Origin: Apis mellifera
Lineage: Eukaryota > Arthropoda > Insecta > Hymenoptera > Apidae
Length of the DNA: 64,000 nt
NCBI RefSeq assembly: GCF_003254395.2
Contig: NC_037652.1
Coordinates: 6,395,501 to 6,459,500 of the forward strand
Direction: 5' to 3'
In this document: positions 33,438 through 48,000 of the stretch, in pieces
Layout of the letters: each line of letters starts with the position of its first letter
Numbering within the stretch: position 1 is the stretch's first letter
Notes under the pieces: generated by a model
Seen by the model: the letters and a program-made list of their open reading frames with translations, nothing else
Database searches by the model: none
What the model was told of the DNA's origin: nothing
Translations under genes and position numbers: made by a program

Positions 33438-34955
33438 ATGGGGAGAAGCAAATCAACGGAACCGGAAGAATCCGTGATGGGTTTCAAGGATAAGCAAAAG
33501 GCCTTGGACACGCTGAAAGCTCTGGACGGCCGAGATATCAGTTATCAGTACCATGTGATTGCTAGTTTTGTGAGCCGCGCGAAAAGAACGTTGCAGATTA
33601 CAAGGGACGAGGAAAAGCTGGCCAATATACGAGAAGCTTTGAAAGTGTTCGAGGATTGGCTCGCTAACTACAAAGAGAACAATCGCAGTAAAGAAAACCT
33701 CGCTTACTTGCCAATCGAGACTATAAAAGGCTTCAAGAGCCTTGCCAAAAAGTACGATGTTCTGGAGGAAGAATTCTATAAGTAACTATTACCAGATTTT
33801 CTTCTTCCTTTCCCTGCGAGTAATTTTCCTTTCGAAGTGATCGAGTGATCGCGTTTGTTTCAGCGCGTACAAAAAAGAGAAAGGTGACTACAAGGGTCTA
33901 CGATCGGTTAAAATTCCGAGCGGGGAGACCACATGGGACATCGAGAGAAATCGAAACTTGAGGAAAATTATCGACAAGATCAAACAAGACCACGTGCAAT
34001 GGTTCGAAACCGACGTTGGCGATTTTCGGGGGCTTCCAACTAAAGAGCACGTACAGTGCATCATGTTGGGCTACAGTCCAGAACCGAGCAAATTGAAGAA
34101 GCTCGTAGCACAGGTGGAGGAAAAGTTTGGATCTGAGAATAACGAGGATATGGAGATCGACGAGATCGATGTCAAGGGCAAGGCCAAGAAGAGGAAGCAC
34201 GATAGCTCGTCCAGCGATGACGACAAGGACGAGGAACCGGAGAAAAAATCGAGACGTTCGACCGACGAGGAAAAGGCCGAAAAAGAGGAGAGCGGACTCG
34301 GTTTTAAAGATAAAGAGAAGGCTTTGCAGACTATCAAGTTACTGGAAGGTAGGGATCTAAATTATCAGTACCACGCGATCTCTGGCCTTGTGAAAAGAGC
34401 TGAGCGAGTGATATCGTGCACAAAGGACGAGCAAAAACTCAAGAACATAAAAGAAGCTGTGGAAGTGTTCGACAATTGGATTACGGATTTCAAGGTAAAT
34501 GGCCGGGCAAAGATGAATTTCGATTATTTATCCGTTGATTTGGTACGATCCTACAAGCCGTTGGCGGACAAGTACAAAATCGAAGATAATGGATTTCTTA
34601 AGTGAGTCAATTTTCATCGAGATAATTTAATTTATTGAGAATTATTAAAATTTTTATCGGAAATTATTTTTTCGGTATACTTTGCAGAGCGTACGAAGAA
34701 GTGGATGGAGATTATAAGAAATTGAGAAACGTTCAAGTTCCAGATTCGAGTATTACCTGGGATATAGAGAGGAATAAGAATCTTCAAAATGTCGTAGATC
34801 GTGTCAAAGAACAAAAGAAATGGTTCGAGACGGATGGTGAGTTCGAAGATTTACCCACCGAAGGACACATTCGATGTATAATGTGGGCTTACAGTCACGA
34901 TGCAGGTAAATTGAAAAAACTTTTGCCTACGTTAGCTGAAAAGTTAAAATCGTAA
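33438..34955 (+). CDS. Nuclear-type protein with two tandem copies of a ~190-residue domain; function unknown
   Basis: Three exons (33438-33781, 33864-34601, 34688-34955) with introns of 82 and 86 nt code for 449 residues. The protein is an internal duplication. Copy 1 (about residues 14-205) and copy 2 (about 261-449) share GFKDKxKAL, LxGRDxxYQYHxI, RAxR, DExKLxNIxEA, VFxxW, GDYKxLR, TWDIERNxNL, WFETD, LPTxxH and CIMxxYS, in the same order. The linker (about 206-259) is acidic Ser/Asp followed by basic clusters (KAKKRKHDSSSSDDD, EKKSRRST) and looks like a nuclear localisation signal with casein-kinase-type Ser/Asp sites. Both introns fall at the same place in the two copies (before AYxxxxGDYK) and in the same phase 2. 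The domain is mostly charged and helical-looking. I do not recognise a named family. The start ATG sits two bases after an acceptor. Confidence 0.85.
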
Positions 34956-35076
34956 ATCGTTATTATAAATATTATATTAATATAAATATATATATATGTG
35001 AAATTTATACTATTCTTAAGTTACCTCGTATGTACAAAAAAATTTAGCTGTATTTTTCTCTCAAAAAAATATTGGT

Positions 35077-35082
35077 AATAAA
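35077..35082 (+). promoter_or_regulatory. Poly(A) signal of the tandem-domain gene
   Basis: AATAAA about 120 nt after the TAA at 34953-34955. Confidence 0.6.
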
Positions 35083-35199
35083 CATAATTTATTTTTGATA
35101 TTTCTCCCGTCTTTACGTTTACGTAATTTTTTAAATTATTCGTTTACTGGAAGATTCGTTACTTCATGTGGTGACATCTGACGGTGAAACTGGAACATG

Positions 35200-36048
35200 C
35201 CGTATGCCGGCTCACTACTATGGTCGCCATCTTTGTTTTTATCGTACGAAAATTTCAAGATGGCGCGAGCTGTCAAAGTTTTTTGACCGCGCAACGCTCA
35301 ATCGATAGTTTTTATTGCCGTTATACGTCTCGCAAGGGTGGGTGAGTCTCGAGTCTCGAGTCCGGTTTTGAGGTTAGGGTTAGTGACTCAGTGACACTGG
35401 AAACGGCGGTTACAAGTTCTCATGTGTGCACAACGACACGGAAAAAACGAAACTGTCTTATCCTTTTCGATGATCCAGTGACAAGATAAACGCCTACGTG
35501 AAGTTGTGTTGTAAAATTTTAAAGAAATTCGTGCGTTAAAAATACATTAGCGAGAGAATGATGCGCGCACTTGTAGTTGATCTGTTTATACCTTATGTAT
35601 CAGTAAAGTCTTTTGGAACAAGGGAATCTACATACTTTAAGCGGTCTAAAAATAGCCGTTGCTTCCACTGAGGTTCGTAGACCTTTTCATTCCTCGAACG
35701 TGATTGCGGAGGCGGTCGATGGTTTGAGTAGTATACATCTCTTGAAATCGATTAATGAATCGCGATGCAACACGTGACTTAACGATCCATCATGTTGCTC
35801 CTATGTGTTTGACGTGAGTTCAAAGACCCAAGAACGTCTCGTTGCCGAAATTCGAAAGATTTACGGTTGATTTTAATACGATAATTGTGTTCTGAAGGAT
35901 GTACAACGAAAAAAGCTCGAGATGCGAGTAACGTTATAACCAATTTCTGAACGTGACGCTGGAGAAAACGTGAGAAAAGATGGACACGAAACAGCGGCAT
36001 AGTGTGCTGATAGTTCGTTACAATGGATAAACAAAAGATAAAGTGAAA
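35200..36048 (+). promoter_or_regulatory. Promoter and 5' UTR region of the MCC-like gene
   Basis: GC content rises and two copies of AAGATGGCG lie in opposite orientation at 35225-35233 (minus) and 35257-35265 (plus), 23 nt apart. The motif resembles the YY1/Pleiohomeotic core. A possible donor (GGTGAGT) lies near 35340, which would end a non-coding first exon. The ATG exon begins its frame at 36049. The exact transcription start cannot be seen. Confidence 0.4.
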
Positions 36049-39000
36049 ATGTCACAAACTGCGGATGCTGAAAGTGAAGCAGGCTCCATCTGCGACGAGG
36101 AACGCGTCAGGAAGCTGTTTCAAGCATGCGACGGCGACGGAGATGGTTTTATCGACAGGTGAGTCCTATCAATTTGCATATAAATTGTATTTTCTTCTAT
36201 AAATATCGCGAAACAGTGAAACGCCCGAATAATCAATCGAATTTTAATATTAAAAACATTCTTAAAGCAGTAACACAGTTCGGAAATTTAAAACAAACAC
36301 TTTTTCAAATAAAATGATTATCGTATAGATCTCGTATCATAAAATATTCGTTGGCAAAGTCGAATAGAAAAGTTTGCCGGTAACGCTGGCGCGCAATACG
36401 TACACATTTTAATTATTAGCTCGATTAATTAGCCATTCTGAATGCACCACGGTCGTGATATCGCGAATTAAACCGGGAATGCGAACTGTTTTCTCCACTA
36501 CCGCCGGAATGAATAAACTTGCAAGATAATACAGTTACGGGATGTGCACGCGATGCAGCCACACGGTTTTTCATTAAACGTATAACCGTTTCCCCGATAT
36601 TCAACCGTTTCCCCATTTCCCTCTGTTTCACCGTTCCTCTCATTCCTCCGTTCGTCCATTCTTCGAAACCCTATCGTTGCTGCCACTGCGACCTACACTA
36701 TTCACCGCTTTTTAACGAAAATTAGCCGTCAATTCCTCGCTCGGATCCCGGCTGCCTACTACACCCCTGCGTTTCACATTCTTTTTCATTCAAAGCGAGG
36801 GAGTTTGTGCGTCAAAGTGCAGATCCGTCCGCATTCGCGACAAAAGGCAAACCGATGTCGGGTTAGAAACTTTGTTCCAAAAGTTTCCATTCCATAATTT
36901 CCAGACAATTACACGCTACTATGTTCTTGGTTGTAAACTAACCAGTTTAGATTGCATCAGAGTGCGTATTCATAGGAAAAAATATCACATCACAATAAAT
37001 ATATAATTCGTTTGGACACGTATATACATATCTAATTTCGGTTTAAAATTAATAAATTTTCCAAGAGGTTAAAAATTTTATCGCGAGTTTAAAAATAAAA
37101 TATAGAATGGCTAGTTTATTATCTTGACGCAAGTGTTGCGTGGCGTGGCGAACGCGTATGTATAGACTCTTAGAAAAACATCCATGTTCAGAGACTATTG
37201 ATATTTCATGCGTGGGCTGCTACTTTTCTTTCAACTATCCTTTCCATATTTTCATTTTTAAAAAGAAGAGAAAAGAGAAAACGCTATGATTTTTGCGTAA
37301 GAAACAACACTTGAAGTTTGAAAAATAATACACTCTCGTTCATTCCGATAGAAAACATTGAAATATAATATAATCAATTGTTATCCGTTACGATTAAACA
37401 AAATTCATCGGAGACACAAACTCGCATAAATTCTTATCGATAAAGTTAGCAATTATTTTTTATCATTCGAACTTGCGTTACAACTTCTCTTTAGTATCAT
37501 TGCTTTGACAGTATGCATTAGCGTCACGATTTATCGAATTCAATCAGCGATCGTATCATAGAAACGATTCGCGATGTGAGTGCGCAATAAGTTTCTCAAT
37601 TGTTTTTAACCATGCACCTATCTCTTGCGGTTAAGAACCTCTTTCCTCCCTCCCCCCTCTTCGTTACATCAATTTCCATACTATTAATAATTATTACCAA
37701 CGGAATTGATTCGTTAACTAATCATGATTCATTCTTGATCATTATCGCGACTGCATTTCATGTATAATGTTAATAATAAAAAAAAAGAAAAAATTCTCGA
37801 TCATTGTACGATGAAAGAGCATGGTATAGAGCAAAGGGAAATGTAAAAAGCATTTATTTTCGAGGCATCGGGATCCATTTTCATATCTTTGCCGAGGTCA
37901 GCTGTTGTCGAGGGGCAGAAGTGACTTTAGCCAATTAAACTCTCCGTCGCGAAGATGATATTCGAGCGTTCTCAAGCAATTTCCGTTGTATGCACAGACA
38001 GAGCGAGCGTTTCTATGCGTCGATAATAAAGGCTTTCTGTAATTCGAGGGGCTCGGAGCCGAGAAAGCCGGGACGAGATGGAAATAGGAGGGATGAGGAG
38101 GAAAAGGAAAAAAAGAAGGGAAAATGAAAGACGGAGAACGAAGGTGGGAAGAGTGGAGCGTTTTCGCGTTTCTCTGTGTGTAAAATTCACCATTCCTGTG
38201 CTCTGCCCTTGGAGAGATCGTTCTCTCGGTCCCGGAAGAGCTTCTCACCCTTCGACTTGTACTACTTCTAAATGCTCCCCCGAAACGTTTTCCCCCTTGT
38301 CTTACCTCGCGATTACCGCTTCCCCTTTCCACTTTGATATATCGTAGAAATAGGCAATAGGAATACGAATTCCCCGGAATTCTCAGCTTTCTACCTCCGC
38401 GATTTCCTTTTCATTTTTTCCTATTTTTCTTCTTCCCCTTCTTCTTCTTCGTCTTCGTCTTCGTCTTCTTTTTCTTTTTCCATGAATTAGTTTCACGGAT
38501 CGATAACTTGGGAGATTATTCTGCGCGTCGAGCTACAGAAAATTCCACGCTACGAGATTGCAAGTGAAAATGAGCGGACGCCGGAGAGAGGTCGAATCAA
38601 TATTCTCCATGGTTTTCGATCCTTCGCGGTATGTTAGCGGAATACGCGTACTATAATTTCCATGAATACTTCGTTAATAAAACGTATACGTTACGTAATA
38701 CGGATATGAATATGTAGATAACGGAGCAAACCGAGCGAATAATCGAATTTCGGAGTAGCGTAAGTAAATGAAATATCTTAAAATACCTCGTAATAATTTT
38801 CGTCAATAACGAATTTCTCGATTCGAGAATCTGAACGGAGAGAAAGAAAAGTATGTAAGAGAAAGTTAGTTGAGATGCTCGCAAGGTGAGGAAAAAAAAA
38901 ATATTAACCAAAGAATATAGTGTCGATCGTTCGACTTATCGGCTATAAGATTTTTCCCTAAATTTTCAAAAGGGTCCCGAGTGCGTTTTACGGCTCAATT

Positions 39001-42000
39001 TTCTCCGTTTCTCACTCATCCCACGTAAAGTATACGTGACTTAATTAAGCCCGCGGACTCTTCAAAGAGGAGGGTGCTTCAGGTTAAATTCGTTTCTATG
39101 GAGGAACACGCTAAACATTCTTTTCTCGAGTATCGCACACTGCCTTCCGTCCAAAGGATGTTACCCCGCGCATAATGCGCACACAATGCTACACAATGGT
39201 AAACTCTGGTCGAACAGGAGGAGACTAAGGAGTTGAAGAGGTGGCAGGCGACTGCCACCATTAGTCGAAGTTGAGGAGAGCGATATTTCCTTTCCTTTTC
39301 GAGATTCATTATTGTCCGTTTCTCCGCAGCCTCGTTAACCCTAGCCTGCCGGGATTCGTGTGTCCCGGCGAACCTCGCTGCCACGTCTCGTTGGCTTCGT
39401 AAGCTTCCGTATCTCCGCGCACCGGACTCCCCCTTTCGAAACTCGTGCACTACTTGGTGTGCATCCAGCCGGATGCAAACTCCTGAGATTGCGAACGAAA
39501 CCGAACGCTCAAGTGCATACTTGCGCGACTTCCCTATGCGTCTTGCTCCTTCCCCACTTTACCCCAACTCCGTTCACTTTTTTTTTCCTTCTCGCTCGTT
39601 TTTCACTTCCTCCGCCCTTTATTTCTCTTATTTTCCCTCTCCTATCTTCTCTATTATTAACCCGCCTCTCATTTTCTCCGAGTTATTCTCCCTGAACTTC
39701 ACTCCATTTTCGCCTCCTTTCACTTCCTCTCTTTCCTTCTTTTCTCAACTTTTCTCCTCCCTATTAACTCGTCCCTCGTTTCTTCTTGATCCTGAACTTC
39801 ATTTCCACTTTCACTCTTCTTCACCTCTCTCTTCAACTCTGCTCTCTTTCCTTTCCTTTCCTTTTTTTCCAGTTCTTCCCCGGCCTTCTCCATTAACTCG
39901 TTCCTCATCTCCTTGACCCCGAACTTCACTTTATTTCCTCTCTCTCTTCCATCATCCCCTCCCCCCTTCGAAACGTCCGACGTAATTGTCTTTTACAATC
40001 GTCGTTACTTTTACTTTCTTAAAGGGGGAGTCGTGTCTTCTTCTCGGACCAATAAATCCACCCTTTACCTTTATTTTCCCTCTCTTCCTCCCCCTGTTCG
40101 GCTCAAACCTTAACCCTACCTTGCGCCTGCCTTTCCCCCTTGGACGTCTGGTTCAGGAAAGCAGTTTCGCGTAAATGCCCCTTGTTCGGGTTGCCGGTAC
40201 ACGTAGCCGAGGCCAAGATCAAACGATGCGGGGCGAATCGGCCGAGAAGAAGAGGCTCGTCTGGAGTGGGTAAAGCTCGTTACCGAAAAAAAAGAAAGGA
40301 AAAACGAGGTCTGCTCAAAGTCTGCGCGAGATGGAGAAGCTAGTAGTGCGATTAAAAGCGATGAAAGGAATCGTGCGTATATTTTTCTCTCCAGCCGATT
40401 TTTTCTCCTCCCTCCTCCGATTTAATTCGAAACGAGTAATTACGCGGTCAACTAATCGAGTTATTGGAGGGAGTGGCGTGGATTAGATCGAAATTAAATT
40501 TTTTTCCCCCTAGTTTTAACGGTTCGTTCGATTTTATTGCCACGGGATCGAACGCGGTTTTGCTTTCGCGGAAGTTCAAACACCCGAGATCTTATTGACT
40601 TGGGGCTTTAGACGTTCATTCTCAAAGGAGTAATTACTCCTGCATCAAATGCTCTCGTCTCTCCCTGCGTTATCGAAGATTTTCGACCGCGCCTCCTCCA
40701 AAGTTCCCGAATTCTGGAAACGTTTCCAGGAAACATTTCAATCTCTCGAGATATCTTCCCGTTTCACCACGTTGAGATCATCCATCCATGATATTTTATC
40801 GTTTCACTCTGTTCGCCCGAGATATTCAAAATTACGCACGCGTCTCAAAAATTGTCTTTTCCCAATATATTTTTTTCCTTATTTCAATTTTATTTTTTTA
40901 GATTATCGAGCCACCTCCTTCAAAGAGTTTTTCGAACATGGAATCGGATAAAATGTTTACGCGTCGCGGTTGGCAAAACCCTGTCCCCCAGAAACGTCTA
41001 GGGTGTCCTGGGGTTACGCGAAGGGTGATCGCGTTTTATGGCAAGTGACTCACACGACTCCGGGGCCCCTCCTTTCCGTTATGCCGTTACGATCATCCCA
41101 GTCTTTGCTCCGCGAGTTCGACTACGTCTCCACATCCCCCTCTAAAAAATTTCACTCCCAAACTGTTCTCCATTATTATTTTCGTAAAAATAAAAAGAAT
41201 TTCTATTTTCGATCGGAATGGAATCTCAAACGAAAAGGCCCTCTTTGAAAGGGGGTTCGATTGTAATTAAGCATCTTAAGGTGATATCTCCTTGTATGGT
41301 TTACGAAACACAAGATCAATAACGCAGACATCTCCGTAAATAATCATATAGAAACGATTCCTTCTTATGCCACGCTCGTAAACATTGTGCGTGTATGTCG
41401 ATAAAAATTTCTCGACCTTTCCGTTACTATAATTTAAACAATTAAACCTGTCGACCCTTGACACGCGCGATTAACCACGCGGTTCGTTCGTTTTTCACTT
41501 GCACGGGATATTCTTGACCTGCCCTGCGACTCGTGCACGCAATCTGCCGCGCTCAAATGCATCGAGAAATTGGAAATTCCGCGCGATACCACAAGGTTAT
41601 CTACCCGGATAGGTGGATGCTCGGGTAAGAGAGTTATTCGACTCCGCGAGAAAACGCAATTTTCGTACACGATCGTGTAAGAAAGAAAAAGAATACGATT
41701 CGAAATTGTAATTGGTCTTTATCGTTTTATAGAGGGATGGAGGGATTGGACGCGACAATTTGGAATTTTTCATACGCGGCCGTCTGTGGAAACGGCATCG
41801 AAATCCCCTCGCCCCCCCCCCCCCTTTTTTAATTGGCCATTCGATAATTATCGAATTCCCGCACGGCTTTCCCAGCTTTTGCTTAATTACACGTCGCGCT
41901 TCAATCCCGTTGGACTTCATTTTTCCCAGTTGTTGTCGCACGCTCGATCCTCGTAATTTCGTTAGAGTTTAGGGTGCAGGCCTCGATTCTCCCGCGATAA

Positions 42001-45000
42001 ATTCCAAAATCCCACGCCCTCTCCACTTATCGTTATTTACGTCTCTCCCTCTCTCTCTTTCTCTCTCTCGTACGAAACGTAAATCGAGAATTCACGGCTC
42101 CGTAATAAGCGTATTTTTCCGCAGCGGGGCGGGGAGGGGAGGGGAAAAAGAGCGGCCGTTCCGAATGACGATGAAAGAGCGGAGGGAAAAATTGGAAGGA
42201 AAATTGATAGGAATCGGGTTCGAGGCGTGACGAAGCTGTTAACTGATGATCGATATTGGCCCGAGTGAAATTCCACGGAAATTGACACGATCGTTGATTA
42301 GAGGAGCGATCCCTCCTCTCCTCCCCGCTCGCGGAACGTTTGCGAGAATGTTTGAAATTCTTTTTTCGTCTCGAAAATTTTTTTATTTTGGAGGGAGATC
42401 GATATAAAGGGGGAGAACCGGGGGCCGAGTTGAATTTCACGAGGCGAAACTCTCTTTTCAACGCTCGATAAAGTATTCGATCGTCGAGTTAAAAGTGCGT
42501 GGAGCCGTTACACGGTGTCGAATATATATATATATATCGAAACGCCCGTTTCACGCCCGTTAACGATCGGAAACGTACATCGTCGCAACATCGGCCGACG
42601 AGCTAACAATTAACCCCCGGACTCGCATCAACCTCTTCATCCAACTCGACCGCTTTCCAACCCTCCCTCCCTCTTTCTCTTTCTCTCCCTTTTATTTCTC
42701 CGTCCATCTCTCGATTCGTCGTTGATTACACGAAATCGAAACCCCCCCTGGAAAAAGAGAGGGAAAGAGAAAAGAAAAGGATAGGTTGGAGAGGGAAAGA
42801 GATTACACGGTGGATAAGGGAGGACAAAGGACAGAGTTGCGAGGCGCGTGTTGGGGCGGCTGTGCGTTTCTCTCCCGGTGAAAACACGGCATTAGGTAAT
42901 GTTTCGTTTCTCCGCGTTTTTTCCTCCCTTTCACGTGGCGGAAGCTCCGCGAGCCCCTTCCTCCTCCTCCTCCTCCTCCTCATCCACGCCTTGGGCCCCT
43001 TTTTGTTTTTAACGATGGACCTATTCTGGCGTATCCAGCGGGGAACGGCGAGGCATCTGAAAAGGGAGGATCGCCCGAAGGAAACGCGAGCCCTTTTATG
43101 CACGCGCTTCAAGGCCGAATGTACGAATGAAATAGAGCGGAACGCGTTTAACGCGAAATACCCGTGTCGCTTTTCACCGATTCCAACCCTTTTTTTCTCT
43201 CTCTCTCTCTTCTGTTCCTTCGGTTTTTCGCCATTTTTCCCTCCGTATCGAGTGGGTGTAGCAACCTCGACCTCGCCTCCACGGCCTCCACTCGCCCGGG
43301 TCAAGGGGAGGATGAGAATCAACTCTGTTCTTGAAACTTTTTATTAAAGGATAAACGCGTACCTCTCTCTTTCTGTTTCTCGCGATTCCATTGATCGTCT
43401 ACTCGAATCTATGCAAATTAACGAGCTTCTGAACAAGCAAAATTCTTTCTCCAACCCCTTTTCATTCTTGTTAAATTTTATTTTTACTATTACTACTGAT
43501 ATAGATCGTGTCACGTGATTAGAATATCTTAAACGAATCGTGAAAACAACAATATCCTGTCGAAGGGATGATTGGCATCCCGATCCGGTTGGCATCGGTT
43601 TCGCGCTGGCCAGCAACGAGGGGACGCTGATTGGATCGGTTAGCTGCATTGTACATTGCTTCTCTGTAAACCCCAACCCGCTGTGACGTTCACGTGACGA
43701 AGAGAACAAGGTTCAAGGAGGGTACGAACGAGTTCGTAACGGGTCTCCTCGTCAATCCACTTATTACGTCCACTTTAGAAGGAAGAAGACGGTTTCGTCG
43801 CCGCATTATGGAAATCGTTTCACTCGTGGAAGAAAGGAAACGTTATCTTCGATCCATTTTCGCAGCCAGAATTTCTCGTCGCCCTCCTTTTTTCTTTTTT
43901 TTTTCTTATCACTTCACCTCGATTACAACGAGATAAAGAAATCCGCAGAGCAGCAATCGGTCCGATTTTGGAAAGATTTGGCCGAAGGTGGTTTTGTTGA
44001 ACGGAAGGAAGGCTGGAAGAGGAAAGTTGAAAATAAAAGTGGCGATTCGAGCGGGTGGGTAACAAGGGCGGGCCCTTAACGAGATCACACGTGCACACGG
44101 GGCGAGGCTTGGAAATTGGATTTTCGTCCAATCACGCCGTGTACCTGGAGACTCGTTTCTCCACTGGTCATCCTGCGAGCTTCATATCCGAGCTAGCTTA
44201 ACTCGAAATTTTTCTCCACCGACGTCTGGTCGCCCCGCGTGAAAATCCATCATTCTCCTAATCTTAATCCTCCGTTCACGAATACACCTGTGCTTTTATT
44301 TAGAGTTACACAATTTTTATAACTTTTATACCTCGCTTTTACGCCTTGCTATTCTCATTGAACTAGGTTCAAGTGTCTCGTGGCTCGTGTTACTCGATGA
44401 GTGGGAAAAATCCACTCTCGTGGATCATTGCGTAACGAGAACGAAACGTCGATTCGTCGAAAACAGGGAAATCCGCGGTTTCTCTCAACCGCGTTTCCTG
44501 ATCGCCATTTATACATTGCTCGCGCGGAGACATGGGCCGGCCGGATGCACAATGGTGCGAACTGAAAATTAGCCGGTGCCGGATCCGTTTCCACTTTCGA
44601 CGCACAATGCAAGTGAGTGAAAATGCACGCGGTGTCAATGACTCTGAGGCGCGATTCCTCCTTCGCCGGTTCCTCGTTCGTTGCACCCTGCATCGAACAC
44701 CGCTGTTTGCTTTTCTAACGCGTCTCTCTTTGTCTTCCTAGAAACGGTTATCTCTCGTTCCACCCGCTTCCTTCCTCCCGGATCCCCGATTATATCCTTA
44801 TCGATTCGAACTTCCATTATTCCCCTCCCTCCTCGCTCCTCCTCTTCATCGACGTACTTTTCGAATCTTCGAGCGAGATCCGTAAAATCGTTAACTCGAT
44901 ATCGAATCGCGCCATTGTTGGATACGCAGCGTAGGCGTGGCTGGCCTCGTTCAAATTTCCTCCATCCGCGTAATTTTCAGATTGAAAATCGTCAAATTTC

Positions 45001-48000
45001 TTCCCGATATCTGGATATTTAAAATTACTCTCGAAAGGGCGAGGCGTGCGTGCGTGGGTTTTTATCGAATCCTTATCGAATATCCTTCCTTCGATCGATA
45101 CGATTACCGTTATTCCGTTTCTCGGGGAAATAGAACTTGGAAATTGTCCTTCCTTTTCTCTCTGCGGCGAAAAGAAAAGGGCAAAATCGGGCCCCTCCGT
45201 TTCGTACGGCCGGCCACCGTTCAACGGTCAATTTACCATTTCGATCCGTGGTTTCGAAGCCGCTGCCGTGAATCCCCCTCCCTCGAATTATCCTCCTCGC
45301 CGATTAACCAGACCGTAAAATCGTCAACTTTGTTACGATTATCCGAGCCCGCTCATTCTCACAGTGCTCGATCGAGAGTAATCTCGAGACGAACTGGTCT
45401 CGAGGAATTCTCCGGATCCGATCCCGGGTGCAGGTGAGACGACGAGCCTATACGTGTGTGTGTGTGTGCGTGCGCGCGCGTTTAAAATAAAGCCGCGTGT
45501 CAGCCGTAAAACCGCACACGGGACATCGAGTGACACGCATCGCGGTGGATTAAGTCGCGTTTCGTTTCACGCTCGCGAGCAACCGCGTCTTCCTCCGTCT
45601 TCCTCCGCCCTTTTTTCCCTCCTCGTTTCGCGTCGCAAGTGGAACCGCGATGCGGCACAGGCCGCGTGCAGTGGCACTCGTCGCATCGCTTCGGCCGGAC
45701 CTTCGAACCGTGTCCGATTGCGCGTGTCATCGGTCGGGATCGGCCCACGCCTGCCCGCCCGCCCGCGGGAGAATGATGGAGTCGTTGAAAACCTGGGAAT
45801 CCAGAACCTTGGAGAGGCTCTCGTTTCGCAAATTCAAAAGGAAAATCTCCAGGTGGTACGTATATCTCCGCGAATGTAACTTTTTCATCGAACGCGAGGA
45901 TAATTGGCGAGGAATAGGCTTTCCATTTTCCATGAAAATTGCAAGGGACGTAGAGTACAACGATCTTGAACTCGTAATCCTGGTCCAAGAATTTGGATTA
46001 GAAAGTTTTCCCTCCGTTTTTTTCCCTCGATTTCGAGCGCAATTTTGTGCATAATTCGCAAACTGAAGATACCAAGTCTCGAAATATCGCGTGTCGCTCC
46101 CCTTTTCGCGATAAAATGCAAGGCCTCGTGGCGCGAGATAATCCGGTCGCTGGACGGGAAACCGGCTGCGCGGGCGGAAAGAAGAATCAGAAACCGAGCG
46201 GCTGAAAACGATCAATTATCGGCTCCTCCCGTTTGGGTCAAGAACCGCTATTTAACTTATTCATCTCGTATCGCGCAGACGAAACAGCAGTAACGATCGA
46301 CTCGTCTCGATCCGAAATTAGCTCGATGATTCCCTTTCTCGAAGACCATTCTGATCGAAAAGCAGGATGGAACCGGTTGATTGGAAGGATTCTTCGAAGT
46401 CTCGAAGAAACTAGGATCGCTTCGATTTAAAATCGGAGCGAGATGGAATTGGCGGCTTTCGCTCGGGACGATTTTACGATTGTCGAGGTAAACGGCGCGT
46501 AACAGGTTCTCGCCGTTAACCCAAATCCCCCTTTCGCGAAATTCAGCGTCTTGTAAGCGCATCCGACTCACGGAACATCTCGAGCGCTCGAATGCGATCT
46601 TGAGCAGCCCGTGGCGAGCACCTCGGAGGAAAATCGGTTGAATGGGATTGAAGAGGCAGCGGAGGTTACTGAATGGCGCTCGAACCGATGCGCTCGACTC
46701 CCCGTCAATTACATAATGCTTACGCATTGATCGCGTCCCGTTAATCACGACCGGATCTCCGCGTCGACGGTCTCCCCCCTTTTTTTTTTGTTTGTTTTTC
46801 TCTTCTTTTTTTTTTTTTTTTGTTTCGTCATCCTTTTGATTGCAATTTCACTCGCCTCTTCGCCTTCAGCATCCATTCCACGATGAATACGATCGAGTGT
46901 GAAACGAGGATCTTTTTTTTTTTTTTCACTTTTTTCATTTTTTTATTTTTCCAAGACTCCTCCGTTGAACGAAAGTTGATTAAAATTGCGTGGTGTATAT
47001 ATATATATAGATATATGTGTGTGCGTGTATAGCAGGTGTAGTGAATAGAAAGGCGAGCAAAGATGCGGCTGTCGAGGAAATAATAAAGCTTCTCCATTTT
47101 GCAGAGCGATGCAATTCCTCCGCACGCCTCTCCTCTCTCTCTCTCTCTCCCCCTTCCCTCCCCTGCCTCTCTTCGAGGCACGCGTTCTCGCGTTTCACAC
47201 GTGCTTGAGCAAACACAGAGGCGCGCGGAATTAGATGAACCATCCGTGTTATCCGATCGGCGTCTTCCTTCCCGAAAAATAGCGAAAAGTTTCATCGCGG
47301 AACCGAAGGAAGAGGAAAGTTTCCCCGAGAAAGTTTCTCGCCACCATCCTCGCCTCCTTATCCGTCCTTCCCCTACCCATCCCATCTCGAGAATTTTCTT
47401 CCTTCTCCCTTCTCAAGAATCCTCGCGAGCGAGTGAATCGTGCGAGTATTCTTAAAGTGGATGGACGCAAGAAGAAACGAGAGAGACAATTCTTCGAGAA
47501 GATATATTCGTTATAAAAAAAGAAAATTGTAAAATTCCATTCGAATTGCCACGCTGTTGCCAATTGTTGAAAAATTGTTACGCCTCCGTATCTGGATTCC
47601 AATCCTGCGTATCCGGACCACGCCTTTTAACTCGATTCGCGACAAAAGACACGACGTTCACGGATGGAGGGAGAAAGAGAAAGAGAGAGAGAGAGGAGGG
47701 AGGGGGCTCTTTTAACGATTTTCTCCGAATGTCCGTGTTCCACGGCTCCGTGCTGAATCTTTAATTTCCCGCGTATCGATCGCGTGTCCGTCTTCCGCGT
47801 GATTTCCAAGCGTTCCCGCCGCGGTGACGTTTTAATCGCGCCTCGCCGATACTCCATCGCGCTGTCGAGCAAAATTAAGGGGGTCCCGCCATCCGACAGA
47901 CATCCGGACACCGCGAACGCGAGACGTGGATACGGTTTATGAGCGTGGCGATTTTAATTAAGTAAGCTTAAACGGTGAGAGCGTGCCGTCTCGTCTCCGT

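Noticed and set aside
42726..43347. Overlapping ~160-200-codon frames on both strands
   Set aside because: Mirror-image frames from CT/GA-rich DNA. Their composition is Arg/Glu-rich on one strand and Ser/Phe/Leu-rich on the other, with no splice or family support.
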